DNA from: Bradyrhizobium guangxiense
GTDB taxonomy: Bacteria > Pseudomonadota > Alphaproteobacteria > Rhizobiales > Xanthobacteraceae
Direction: 5' to 3'
DNA: 64,000 nucleotides
Assembly: GCF_004114915.1 (NCBI RefSeq)
Contig: NZ_CP022219.1
Location: 6,478,501 to 6,542,500 of the forward strand
Every line of letters begins with the position of its first letter. Positions within the stretch are counted from its first letter, which is position 1. The notes beneath the pieces are model-generated. The model searched no databases, was not told the origin of the DNA, and saw only the letters and a list, made by a program, of their open reading frames with translations. This document shows positions 9,262 to 18,213 of the stretch, piece after piece. The translations under genes and the position numbers were made by a program.

Positions 9262-12200
9262 GTGGCAGGGCGGCAGCGAATCGACCGCGTCAGGCGCCAG
9301 TACAACCAGTGGGTCGCCAACCAGACGCTGGAGGACTACGCGCTGCGTTTCACCGCCAAGGGCGCGCGCCGCTGGTCCGCCGCCCGGGTCGCCAACACCG
9401 CGCTGGGCGCGATCTCGTTCCTGGCGATGGAGGCGATTGGCGGCACCATCACCCTGAACTATGGCGTCACCAATGCGACCGCCGCCATCCTCGTGGTCTC
9501 GATCATCATCTTCTGCTGCGGCGTGCCGATCGCCTATTATGCCGCCAAATGCGGCATCGACATCGACCTGCTCACCCGCGGTGCCGGCTTCGGCTACATC
9601 GGTTCGACCGTCACCTCGCTGATCTACGCGTCCTTCACCTTCATCTTCTTTGCGATCGAAGCCGTAATTCTCGCCTCCGCTCTCGAGATGTGCTTCGGGA
9701 TTCCGCGGCCGGTCGGCTATCTCATCAGCGCCGTCGTCATCATCCCGCTGGTGGCCTACGGCATCACCCTGATCAGCCGTTTCCAGCTCTGGACGCAACC
9801 GCTGTGGATCGTGCTCCACATCATTCCATTTGCGGCGATCGCCTGGCACAACCCGCACTCCTTCACGGAATGGCGCAAATTTGCCGGCGAGCACGGCGAT
9901 CTCAACGGCCAGTTCGATCTATTGCTGTTCGGCGTCGCGGCCTCGGTGGTGTTTTCGCTGGTGGCGCAGATCGGCGAGCAGGTCGACTTCCTGCGCTTCC
10001 TGCCGCGCGACCGCCGGGCCTCCAGGGCCTCCTGGTGGATGGCGCTGATGAGCGCCGGGCCGGGCTGGATCGTGCTGGGTGCGCTGAAGCTCCTGGCCGG
10101 CTCCTTCCTCGCCTTCTTCGCGCTCAGTCATGGTGTGCCGCCCGAGGAGGCCGCCGAGCCGGCGCACATGTATCTCGAAGCGTTCCGCTATGTGCTGTCG
10201 CAGCCGGACCTCGCGCTGGCACTGACCGGCACGTTCGTGATCCTGTCGCAGGTCAAGATCAACGTCACCAACGCCTATGCCGGCTCGATCGCCTGGTCGA
10301 ACTTCTTTTCGCGCCTGACCCACAGCCATCCCGGCCGCGTCGTCTGGCTGGTCTTCAACGTCATCGTGGCGCTGCTGCTGATGGAGATCGGCGTCTACAA
10401 GGCCCTGGAGCAGACGCTGGCGCTTTATTCGAATGTCGCGATCGCCTGGGTCGGCGCGCTGGTCGCAGATCTCGTGGTCAACAAGCCGCTTGGGTTGCGA
10501 CCCCAGCAGATCGAGTTCAAGCGGGCGCATCTCTACGACATCAATCCGGTCGGCGTGGGCGCGATGACGATCGCGACCATCGTCTCCATCAGCGCCTTCT
10601 ACGGCCTGTTCGGGCCCACCGCGAAGGCGCTGTCGGCCTTCATCGCGCTCGCGGTGGCCTTCATCGCCGCGCCGTTGATTGCCTGGGCCACCGACGGCAA
10701 GTACTACATCGCACGCAAGCCGAAGCGGAGCTGGCAGAACATCGAGGCGATCCAGTGCTGCATCTGCGAGCACTCGTTCGAGCCGGAGGACATGGCCTCC
10801 TGCCCCGCTTACGCCGGGCCGATCTGCTCCTTGTGCTGTTCGCTGGACGCGCGCTGCCACGACCTCTGCAAGCCGCATGCGCGGATCCAGGCGCAGGTGT
10901 CGGAGACGCTGGGCAAGCTGATGCCGCAGCCGATCTACGCCCGGATCAACTCGCAGCTCGGCCATTATATCGGCGTGTTCGTGGTCTCCGCCGGCCTGGT
11001 CGCCCTGGTGCTCGGACTCATCTATCTGCAGACCTCGGCAAGCGTACATGGCGAGAACGTGCTCGTCTCCGACCTGCTGTGGAAGGTGTTCTTTTCGCTC
11101 AGCATCATCATCGGCGTGGTGGCCTGGCTATTCGTGCTGGCGCAGCAGAGCCGCCGCGCGGCCGAAGCCGAGACGCGGCGCCAGACCGCGCTGCTGATCC
11201 AAGAGATCGACGCCCACAAGCGCACCGATGCCGAGCTCCAGCGCGCCAAGGAAGTCGCCGAATCCGCCAACCTCGCCAAGAGCCGCTACGTGGTGGGCCT
11301 GAGCCACGAGCTGCGCTCGCCGCTGAACGCGATCAGCGGCTATGCCCAGCTTCTGGAGCAGGATACGACGCTCAGCACCAAGCCGCGCGACCAGGTTCGT
11401 GTCGTGCGCCGCAGCGCCGACCATCTCTCCGGCCTGATCGACGGCATTCTGGACATCTCCAAGATCGAGGCGGGGCGATTGTATCTGTCGCGCGACGAGG
11501 TGCGCTTAAGCGAATTCCTCGACCAGCTGGTCGGCATGTTCCGTCTTCAGGCCGCCGCCAAGGGCATCGATTTCGTGTTCCGACGACCGGCACATCTGCC
11601 GGTCGTGGTCTATGCCGACGAGAAGCGGCTGCGCCAGGTGCTGATCAACCTGCTCTCCAACGCGATCAAGTTCACCCAGACCGGCAGCGTGCAGTTCGTC
11701 GTGCACTATCGCAGCCCCGTCGCCGAGTTCGAGGTGATCGACACCGGGCCAGGCATCCAGGGCGACGATCTCGAGCGCATCTTCGCGCCGTTCGAGCGCG
11801 GTGCGCTCGGCGCCTCGCAGCCGCAGACCGGCACCGGGCTCGGCCTCACCATCAGCCGCCTGCTCGCGGGCGTGATGGGCGGCGATATCAAGGTCACGAG
11901 CACCGTCGGCACCGGCTCGACGTTCAAGGTCAAGATCCTGCTCTCGGAGGTCACCAATCCGCAGCGCATCGCGCCGGTGGAAGCCCCGGTCTCCGGCTAT
12001 CACGGCGCGCGCAAGACCATCCTCATCACCGATGACGACCCCGTGCATCGCGACCTGCTGCGCGAGGTGCTGACGCCGCTCGGCTTCATCCTGCTCAGCG
12101 CCCCCGACGGTCCCGGCTGCCTTGCGCTGGCGCAGCACTGCCGGCCCGATCTGTTCCTGCTCGACATCTCGATGCCCACCATGGACGGCTGGGCCGTGGC

Positions 12201-12633
12201 GGAAGCCTTGCGCGCGAGCGGCCATCACCAGGCGCGCATCCTGATGGTGTCGGCGAGCGCGCTCGAAGCGCACGGCACGCCGCTGGCACAACCGTTCCAC
12301 GACGGCTACCTGATGAAGCCGATCGACATCCCGCGGCTGCTGGAGACGATCCGTCAGCTCCTCAGGATCGAATGGCAATACGGCCCGGACGAGGTCGCGG
12401 TGTCGTTCTGGCGTCCCGAGAGCGGATCGAGGCCGCCGGCGCGGCACATCGAGGCGCTGATCGGGCTCGGCCAGATCGGATATGTCAGGGGTATCCAGTT
12501 GAAACTGGACGAGATCGGCAGCGAGCATCCGGAGCATGCCGATTTCGTCGCGCAGATGCGGTCGCTGGTCGACCGCTTTGATATCGACCAGTACATGGCC
12601 ACATTGAAGACGTTGCATGCGCATGAACATTGA
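9262..12633 (+). CDS. NCS1-like permease fused to hybrid sensor histidine kinase
   Basis: 1123 residues from GTG 9262 (GGGAG upstream, just after the sigma-54-like site). Residues about 1-480 form a 12-span purine/cytosine-permease (NCS1/CodB-like) domain. A cysteine cluster follows (Cys499, 502, 514, 522, 525, 532, 536; CxxC-x11-C-x7-CxxC pattern), likely binding zinc. Two more membrane spans (about 565-640) lead to a coiled stretch, then HisKA with the phospho-His682 in LSHELRSPLNAI, HATPase_c (N-box INLLSNAIKF, G-boxes DTGPGI and TGTGLGLTIS), and a C-terminal receiver with phospho-acceptor Asp968 (LLDISMPTMDGW). The tail after it is an uncharacterised helical region. Placed divergently from the amide importer operon, it plausibly senses a transported amide, urea or nucleobase-like ligand, comparable in principle to CbrA with its SLC5 domain. 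Ligand unknown. Confidence 0.85.
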   Translation: MAGRQRIDRVRRQYNQWVANQTLEDYALRFTAKGARRWSAARVANTALGAISFLAMEAIGGTITLNYGVTNATAAILVVSIIIFCCGVPIAYYAAKCGIDIDLLTRGAGFGYIGSTVTSLIYASFTFIFFAIEAVILASALEMCFGIPRPVGYLISAVVIIPLVAYGITLISRFQLWTQPLWIVLHIIPFAAIAWHNPHSFTEWRKFAGEHGDLNGQFDLLLFGVAASVVFSLVAQIGEQVDFLRFLPRDRRASRASWWMALMSAGPGWIVLGALKLLAGSFLAFFALSHGVPPEEAAEPAHMYLEAFRYVLSQPDLALALTGTFVILSQVKINVTNAYAGSIAWSNFFSRLTHSHPGRVVWLVFNVIVALLLMEIGVYKALEQTLALYSNVAIAWVGALVADLVVNKPLGLRPQQIEFKRAHLYDINPVGVGAMTIATIVSISAFYGLFGPTAKALSAFIALAVAFIAAPLIAWATDGKYYIARKPKRSWQNIEAIQCCICEHSFEPEDMASCPAYAGPICSLCCSLDARCHDLCKPHARIQAQVSETLGKLMPQPIYARINSQLGHYIGVFVVSAGLVALVLGLIYLQTSASVHGENVLVSDLLWKVFFSLSIIIGVVAWLFVLAQQSRRAAEAETRRQTALLIQEIDAHKRTDAELQRAKEVAESANLAKSRYVVGLSHELRSPLNAISGYAQLLEQDTTLSTKPRDQVRVVRRSADHLSGLIDGILDISKIEAGRLYLSRDEVRLSEFLDQLVGMFRLQAAAKGIDFVFRRPAHLPVVVYADEKRLRQVLINLLSNAIKFTQTGSVQFVVHYRSPVAEFEVIDTGPGIQGDDLERIFAPFERGALGASQPQTGTGLGLTISRLLAGVMGGDIKVTSTVGTGSTFKVKILLSEVTNPQRIAPVEAPVSGYHGARKTILITDDDPVHRDLLREVLTPLGFILLSAPDGPGCLALAQHCRPDLFLLDISMPTMDGWAVAEALRASGHHQARILMVSASALEAHGTPLAQPFHDGYLMKPIDIPRLLETIRQLLRIEWQYGPDEVAVSFWRPESGSRPPARHIEALIGLGQIGYVRGIQLKLDEIGSEHPEHADFVAQMRSLVDRFDIDQYMATLKTLHAHEH

Positions 12634-13543
12634 GTCGAAGAAGCGCGACGTCGCGCTCGTTGTCGATGACTCTCCGGAGACGCTGCGGCTGCTGACCGAC
12701 GCGCTCGACGGCGCCGGCATGACGGTGATGGTGGCGCTCGACGGCGCAGCCGCGATGCGCATCGTCGACCAGATCACGCCCGACATCGTGCTGTTGGACG
12801 CCGTGATGCCCGGTATCGACGGCTTCGAGACCTGCCGCCGCCTCAAGCGCGATGCGGATCTTGCCAATGTCCCGGTCATCTTCATGACGGGGCTCGCCGA
12901 AACCGAGCATATCGTGCGCGGGCTCGAGGCGGGCGGCGGCGACTACGTGACCAAGCCGATCGTGATCGAGGAGATGCTGGCGCGCATCCGCGTCCATCTC
13001 GGCAATGCCCGGCTGACACAGAGCGCGCGCGCCGCGCTCGACGTCTCCGGCCGTTTCCTGTTCGCGGTCAACCACCAGGGCAACGTGCTGTGGGCGACGC
13101 CGCAGGCGCAGAAGCTGATGTCCGACCATCAGGGCACGCAGGCCGAGGACTTCGTGCTGTCGCCGTCATTGCTGCAATGGCTGGAGCAGGCCAAGGCCAA
13201 GGGCAGCTCGAAGTCTCAGGCGACCTCGCTGCCCGACAACCCGCAACTGCGGCTCTATTACATGGGCGAAACGGCGCCGAACGAGTTTCTGCTGCGGCTC
13301 TCCAGGGACTCCGGCACCGCGCTGCCGCCGGAATTCACCAGCGAGCTCGGCCTCACCACCCGCGAAGGCGAGGTGCTGGCCTGGCTCAGCAAGGGCAAGA
13401 CCAACCGCGACATCGCGCAAATCCTGGGCCTCAGCCCGCGCACGGTCGACAAGCATCTCGAGCAGATCTACGCCAAGCTCGGCGTGGAGAACCGCACCGC
13501 CGCTGCGGCGATTGCGGCGAATGCGACGCGGCGGAATTCGTGA
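12617..13543 (+). CDS. LuxR-family response regulator (REC-spacer-HTH)
   Basis: 308 residues. Receiver domain at about 10-125 with acidic pair VVDD, phospho-Asp in VLLDAVMPGIDGF and Lys in YVTKPI; a linker of about 110 residues with a PAS-like beginning (FLFAVNHQGNVLWATPQA); then a NarL/LuxR helix-turn-helix (LTTREGEVLAWLSKGKTNRDIAQILGLSPRTVDKHLEQIYAKLGV). Its start lies inside the sensor-kinase gene (17-bp overlap; a second ATG at 12623 is also possible), indicating translational coupling. It should be the output of the neighbouring kinase and is the natural candidate to bind the dyad at 9166-9183 and control the divergent amide operon. Confidence 0.9.
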   Translation: MRMNIESKKRDVALVVDDSPETLRLLTDALDGAGMTVMVALDGAAAMRIVDQITPDIVLLDAVMPGIDGFETCRRLKRDADLANVPVIFMTGLAETEHIVRGLEAGGGDYVTKPIVIEEMLARIRVHLGNARLTQSARAALDVSGRFLFAVNHQGNVLWATPQAQKLMSDHQGTQAEDFVLSPSLLQWLEQAKAKGSSKSQATSLPDNPQLRLYYMGETAPNEFLLRLSRDSGTALPPEFTSELGLTTREGEVLAWLSKGKTNRDIAQILGLSPRTVDKHLEQIYAKLGVENRTAAAAIAANATRRNS

Positions 13544-13587
13544 GTGTGGTGTGAAACGGTTGAGATGCCGCTCACCCGATCCACGGT

Positions 13588-13737
13588 GTCGTCCCGGACA
13601 AGCGCGCCTCAAGCGCGCGCCGATCCGGGACCCATAACCACAGGGAGATGTTTGGCGCGAGTTGGTAACTCCGAGTCCCCGTAACCACCCCTTCCTGTGG
13701 TTATGGGTCCCGAGTTCGCTTCGCGCCCCGGGACGAC
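13588..13737. repeat. 150-bp palindromic element, family A copy 1
   Basis: Ends GTCGTCCCGG / CCGGGACGAC, with inner arms CCCATAACCACAGG and CCTGTGGTTATGGG. A second copy of the same family, 164 bp, is at 44242-44405. The centre differs between the copies. It occupies most of the gap between the convergent response-regulator and monooxygenase genes. Confidence 0.85.
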
Positions 13738-13784
13738 GGCGGAGCGTGTGGCGGGCGCCCGCCGCCCCTTACGCCAACAGCCCC

Positions 13785-15287
13785 TCACCCATAGACAAAC
13801 GCCTTGTCGTCGAGGTCCGTCTTCGGAATCTCGTCCTTCTCGGTCCAGTAATCCTGGCTGTGCTGCCATTCCGGCTTGTCGCCGCGCTTGGGCAACAGAT
13901 CCATGTTGCGCATCATGTAGCCGGGATTGAAGTTTTCCGGATCGATCCAGGGCAGGATCGGCATGTTGTGGTCTTCAGGTCGCAGCTTGACCTCGACCCT
14001 CCTGGCGCCTTTCGCCTTCATGTGTCCGAGCAGCCTGCAGACGAAATCGGCGACGAGGTCGACCCGCAGCGTCCAGCTGGCGCGGAAATAGCCGAACACC
14101 CAGACCATGTTCGGAACGCCCGTGAACATCATACCGCGGTAGGTGACGGCATCGCCGAAGGCGAGCGGCTTGCCGTCGATCTCGAACGCGATATCGCCGA
14201 GCGCCGCGAGATTGAAGCCGGTCGCGGTGACGATGATGTCGGCCTCGAGCACCTTGCCCGACTTGAGCTGGATACCCTTCTCGACGAAGCATTCGATCTC
14301 GTCGGTGACGACCGAGGCCTTGCCGCTGGCAATCCCCTTGAACAGATCGGCATCGGGCACGAAGGCAATACGCTGCCGCCACGGCCGGTATTTCGGCGTG
14401 AAATGTGTCTCGACATCGTAGTCCGGGCCGAGCACCGCGCTGATCTGGCCGATCAGCTCCTTCTTCACCTGCTCGGGCTTGGAGACGCAGAGTTTCGTGA
14501 AGGCGTCCTGCTCGAACAGGATCTTGCGCCGCACGATCTCGTGGATCCAGGCCTCATCGACCTGCAGCCGGCGCAGCTCCTCCGCGATCTCGATGGCGTT
14601 GCGGCCGAGTCGGAAATAGGTCGGCGAGCGCTGCAGCATGGTGACATGGGCGCATTTGTCCGCGATGTTCGGCACCAGCGTTGCCGCGGTGGCGCCCGAG
14701 CCGATCACGACGACCTTCTTGTTGGTGAGGTCGATATCGTCAGGCCAGGTCTGGGGATGGACGATGCGGCCCTTGAAGCGGTCCATGCCCTTCCATTCCG
14801 GCGTGTAGCCTTCCGAATGGCGGTAATAGCCCTGGCACATCCAGAGGAAGTTCGCGGTGAAGGTCCTGGGCTCTGCGGTGTCGGTCGTCACCGCCTCGAT
14901 GGTCCAGAGATTGTGCTCGCTCGACCAGCTCGCCGAATTGATCTTGTGCTTGTAGCGGATATGCCGCGCGATATCGTTGTCGTCGATCACCTCTTTCATA
15001 TAGGAGAGGATCTCCTCGGCGGTCGCAATCGGCGGCCCGACCCACGGCTTGAAGCTGTAGCCAAAAGTATGGAGATCGCTGTCGGAGCGAATGCCGGGAT
15101 AGCGATGTGTGCTCCAGGTGCCTCCAAATGTTTCCTGCGTCTCCAGGATGACGTAGCTCGTGCCCGGAAGCTGCTTCTGGATGTGATAGGCGCTACCGAT
15201 GCCGGAGATGCCGGCGCCGACGATCAGCACGTCGAAATGTTCCGATGCCTGTTTGGCCATGGCGTGACTGCGAACAGCGACATTCAT
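13785..15287 (-). CDS. Flavin-containing (Baeyer-Villiger-type) monooxygenase
   Basis: 500 residues from ATG 15287 (MNVAVRSHAMAKQ). NADPH- and FAD-dependent oxygenation of an unknown ketone or related substrate, probably cytoplasmic. N-terminal FAD site GAGISGIGSAYHI (about residues 26-38); a fingerprint F-K-G-R-I-V-H-P-Q-T-W-P matching the BVMO motif FxGxxxHxxxWP around residue 165; and a second Rossmann GxGxxA-like NADPH site, VIGSGATAATLVPNIA, just after. The sequence overall resembles class B monooxygenases of the EthA/BVMO group. It stands alone, divergent from nothing obvious, so the substrate cannot be inferred from neighbours. Confidence 0.85.
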   Translation of the reverse strand: MNVAVRSHAMAKQASEHFDVLIVGAGISGIGSAYHIQKQLPGTSYVILETQETFGGTWSTHRYPGIRSDSDLHTFGYSFKPWVGPPIATAEEILSYMKEVIDDNDIARHIRYKHKINSASWSSEHNLWTIEAVTTDTAEPRTFTANFLWMCQGYYRHSEGYTPEWKGMDRFKGRIVHPQTWPDDIDLTNKKVVVIGSGATAATLVPNIADKCAHVTMLQRSPTYFRLGRNAIEIAEELRRLQVDEAWIHEIVRRKILFEQDAFTKLCVSKPEQVKKELIGQISAVLGPDYDVETHFTPKYRPWRQRIAFVPDADLFKGIASGKASVVTDEIECFVEKGIQLKSGKVLEADIIVTATGFNLAALGDIAFEIDGKPLAFGDAVTYRGMMFTGVPNMVWVFGYFRASWTLRVDLVADFVCRLLGHMKAKGARRVEVKLRPEDHNMPILPWIDPENFNPGYMMRNMDLLPKRGDKPEWQHSQDYWTEKDEIPKTDLDDKAFVYG

Positions 15288-15412
15288 TGTTGATTCTATG
15301 CCTTGCTTGTTTTTGTGGCCGCCCTTGTCCGGACGACGCGTTTCCTCCGCGACGGGCATGGTCGCCCATCGCGCTTCCGCTTCAAAATGACATAGATCAA
15401 ATCGAGGTCAAA

Positions 15413-16189
15413 TCACAGGCCCGCACCCCAGCTCCGCGCGGTCTGCAAGATCCAGTCGCGATAGAGCGTGAGCGGCGTGACGCCGGTCAATCCACCGCAG
15501 CCGGCTGCGCCGTTCGGACCGGTGGACCAGCTGATGAGGCCGACAAGGATGGGACCATTCGGCCTGTCCTCCAGCACGGGGCCACCGGAATCGCCCGTGC
15601 AGGCGCCAATTCCATCGCGAACACCGTTGGTTACGGGATCAACCAGCCGGATTTGGAGAGTGCCGGGCTGGCCCGTGGCAACGAGCGCGGCGACACGCGT
15701 CGCGCCGCCGCTCTTGCCGTCACCGCGTACCGTGACGCCGATGCCGGCGATGACGAAGCGGCTGCCGACCTGGATTGGAATTTGCGGCATGCCGACCGTC
15801 ATCGTGGATTTTCCCTTGAGTGGAATTTCCAGTTGCAGCAATGCCACGTCGGCGGTGGCACGATGCGCCTGCATCGCCTGCATATTGAAGTTCGGATGGA
15901 TGGCGACGGTGCGCACGTTCAGCAATTGCGGGGCACCGTCGGCTCCGCGATCGACGATCTTGTAGTCCGCGCCAGGCTGCACACAGTGCGCGACCGTCAG
16001 GACCACGCGTGGCGCAATCAAGCTGCCGGTGCAGAAATTGCCGCGCGAGCCAACGATGGTGACCACGGCGCGCGCTACGCCGTCGGCCTGCGGCGTACCG
16101 CCGCCGACGATGGCGCGCGCGGGCGCAGCGAGCAGCAGCGCGGCGATGATGAGGGTTGCAAGCTTTGTCATGGGAACACGCTTCGGCAT
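15413..16189 (-). CDS. Secreted trypsin-fold (S1) serine protease
   Basis: 258 residues from ATG 16189; MTKLATL at 16171 is an alternative start, and a longer frame to 16237 is unlikely. A signal peptide (hydrophobic LATLIIAALLLAAPARA) ends directly before IVGGG, the activated N-terminus of S1 proteases. Catalytic triad visible: His68 in LTVAHC, Asp in TADVALLQL, Ser in GDSGGPV. Cysteines at NFC..AHC and ACTGDS..GCGG fit the two canonical disulfides. The residue at the S1-pocket position 189 aligns as Gly (GACTGDS), so trypsin-like Arg/Lys specificity is not expected. Probably periplasmic or exported; substrate unknown. Confidence 0.85.
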   Translation of the reverse strand: MPKRVPMTKLATLIIAALLLAAPARAIVGGGTPQADGVARAVVTIVGSRGNFCTGSLIAPRVVLTVAHCVQPGADYKIVDRGADGAPQLLNVRTVAIHPNFNMQAMQAHRATADVALLQLEIPLKGKSTMTVGMPQIPIQVGSRFVIAGIGVTVRGDGKSGGATRVAALVATGQPGTLQIRLVDPVTNGVRDGIGACTGDSGGPVLEDRPNGPILVGLISWSTGPNGAAGCGGLTGVTPLTLYRDWILQTARSWGAGL

Positions 16190-16275
16190 CAGTGACGGCG
16201 GCGGATTGCTTCGGACTGGCCCTTGCCGATAGCGCATGCTAGCCCTCTTGGAAAGGAATTGACGAGGGCAGGATC

Positions 16276-16911
16276 GTGACGGTCGAGGCGGTTATCTTTG
16301 ATTTTGGCGGCGTGCTGACGAGTTCACCGTTCGAGGCGTTTGCGCGGTTCGAGACGGCGCGCGGCCTGCCTGTCGACATCATCCGGCGCACCAATGCCGC
16401 CAACCATCTGGAAAATGCCTGGGCCAGGTTCGAACGCGCCGAGGTCGATATCGAGACGTTCGATCGCCTGTTCGCCGAGGAGTCGCTGGCACTCGGCGCG
16501 GAGGTACGCGGCCGCGACGTGCTGCCGCTGCTGCAGGGCGATCTGCGCCCCGAGATGGTCGAGGCCCTGAAGCGAATCAAGGCGCAATTCAAGACCGGCT
16601 GCATCACCAACAACCTCCCAGCCAATGCCATCGGAAGCCTGACCGGACGCTCGCTCTACATCGCCGAAGTCATGGTGCTGTTCGATCACGTGATCGAATC
16701 CGCCAAGATCGGCCTGCGCAAGCCCGACCCGCGCATCTACGCGCGGATGGTCGAGACGCTCAAGGTCGATCCGAACAAGTGCGTCTATCTCGACGATCTC
16801 GGCGTCAATCTGAAGCCGGCGCGCGAGATGGGCATGACCACGATCAAGGTGACGAGCGGCGCGCAGGCGATTGCCGAGCTCGAGAAGGCGACGGGGCTGA
16901 AGCTGGGGTAG
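16276..16911 (+). CDS. HAD-superfamily hydrolase (sEH N-domain/YihX-like phosphatase)
   Basis: 211 residues, GTG start at 16276 with GAGGGCAGGA upstream. Motif I is IFDFGGVL: nucleophile Asp9, with Gly in place of the usual second Asp, as in the epoxide-hydrolase N-terminal/YihX group. Motif II ITNN, motif III Lys in GLRKPDPRIY, motif IV YLDDLGVNLKPA. The helical cap is inserted after motif I (subclass IA). Likely a small-molecule phosphatase; substrate unknown. ACAD10-type proteins carry the same domain, often in acyl-CoA contexts, but nothing adjacent supports that here. Confidence 0.85.
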   Translation: MTVEAVIFDFGGVLTSSPFEAFARFETARGLPVDIIRRTNAANHLENAWARFERAEVDIETFDRLFAEESLALGAEVRGRDVLPLLQGDLRPEMVEALKRIKAQFKTGCITNNLPANAIGSLTGRSLYIAEVMVLFDHVIESAKIGLRKPDPRIYARMVETLKVDPNKCVYLDDLGVNLKPAREMGMTTIKVTSGAQAIAELEKATGLKLG

Positions 16912-16924
16912 CGCACGGCCAACT

Positions 16925-17026
16925 CCTCATCCTGAGGAGCGCGCCTTAGCGCGCGTCTTGAAGGATGCAGGCCCTCCTGTGGCCCTCGCCCTTCGAGACG
17001 CCGCTTCGCGGCTCCTCAGGGTGAGG
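16925..17026. repeat. Palindromic intergenic element, 'CCTCAGG' type
   Basis: About 102 bp with outer arms CTCATCCTGAGGAGC and GCTCCTCAGGGTGAGG and an inner GCGCGCCTTAGCGCGC hairpin. Same group as the elements at 2590 and about 27379. Sits between convergent genes (HAD hydrolase and mtnA). Confidence 0.75.
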
Positions 17027-17073
17027 GAGCGACCGGCGTACGCCGCTTCCGCAGACTTGTTATTGCGAGCTGG

Positions 17074-18180
17074 CTACTCCGCCGAAGCGGTGACCCGTTC
17101 CGGGAACGCCGCCGCCAGCGAAGCACGATCCGGCTTCAGCACGCCGCGCTCCGTAATCAGACCCGTCACGAGACGCGCCGGCGTGACGTCGAAGGCGTAG
17201 TTCGCGACCGGTGAATTCTCCGGCACGATGCGCACCGTCTCCAGCCGGCCGTCCGCGGTGCGGCCGGTCATGTCGGTGACCTCCGCGCCGCTGCGCTGCT
17301 CGATCGGGATGTCGCGGATGCCGTCATGGACCGCGAAATCGATCGTCGGCGACGGCAGCGCGACGTAGAACGGCACGTTGTTGTCGTGCGCGGCGAGCGC
17401 CTTCAGATAGGTGCCGATCTTGTTGCAGACGTCGCCATTGGCGGCGACGCGGTCGGTGCCGACGATGGCGAGATCGACCATGCCGTGCTGCATCAGGTGC
17501 CCGCCGGTGTTGTCGGGAATCACCGTGTGCGGCACACCGTGATGGCCGAGCTCCCAGGCCGTGAGCGAGGCGCCCTGATTGCGCGGACGCGTCTCGTCGA
17601 CCCAGACGTGGACCTTGATGCCGCGCTCATGGGCGAGATAGATCGGCGCCGTCGCCGTGCCCCAATCGACGGTGGCGAGCCAGCCGGCGTTGCAATGGGT
17701 CAGCAAATTGACCGTCTCGCCCGGCTTCTTCGCTGCGATCGCCTCGATCAGCTTCAGCCCGTTGCCGGCGATGCCGCGATTGATCTCGACGTCCTGCTCG
17801 ACGATCTCGTCGGCGCGCGCGTAGGCTGCCTCGGCCCGCTCCAGCGGATCGACCGGCGCGAGCGTCGCGCGCATCTCGTCCAGCGCCCATTTCAGATTGA
17901 TTGCCGTCGGCCGCGCCACCACGAGCGTGTCATAAGCGCGCGTCAGGCCCGCGCCGGAGGCGTCCTCGCGCATGCCGAGCGCCATGCCATAGGCCGCGGT
18001 AGCGCCGATCAGCGGCGCGCCGCGCACCAGCATGTCGCGGATCGCGACGGCCGCGTCTTCACACGATGTCAGCTTCGCGACGACGAACTCGTGTGGCAAT
18101 CGGCGCTGATCGATCGCGCCGATGGACCAGCCGTCACGTTCGCGCCAGATGCTGCGGAAATGCTTGCCGTCGACCTTCAT
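17074..18180 (-). CDS. mtnA: S-methyl-5-thioribose-1-phosphate isomerase MtnA
   Basis: 368 residues, the usual family length. Converts 5-methylthioribose-1-phosphate to 5-methylthioribulose-1-phosphate in methionine salvage. Family signatures include DQRRLPHEF near the N-terminus, [34 protein letters not shown] with the catalytic Cys, and [11 protein letters not shown] with the Asp-containing active-site loop ([12 protein letters not shown]). eIF2B-alpha-like fold. Directly follows mtnP (33-bp gap), so both act in sequence on methylthioadenosine. The other mtn genes are not in this window. Confidence 0.95.
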   Translation of the reverse strand: MKVDGKHFRSIWRERDGWSIGAIDQRRLPHEFVVAKLTSCEDAAVAIRDMLVRGAPLIGATAAYGMALGMREDASGAGLTRAYDTLVVARPTAINLKWALDEMRATLAPVDPLERAEAAYARADEIVEQDVEINRGIAGNGLKLIEAIAAKKPGETVNLLTHCNAGWLATVDWGTATAPIYLAHERGIKVHVWVDETRPRNQGASLTAWELGHHGVPHTVIPDNTGGHLMQHGMVDLAIVGTDRVAANGDVCNKIGTYLKALAAHDNNVPFYVALPSPTIDFAVHDGIRDIPIEQRSGAEVTDMTGRTADGRLETVRIVPENSPVANYAFDVTPARLVTGLITERGVLKPDRASLAAAFPERVTASAE

Positions 18181-18213
18181 GGCATTCTGCCTTTTCGTAC
18201 CTCGTCTTGCGTC

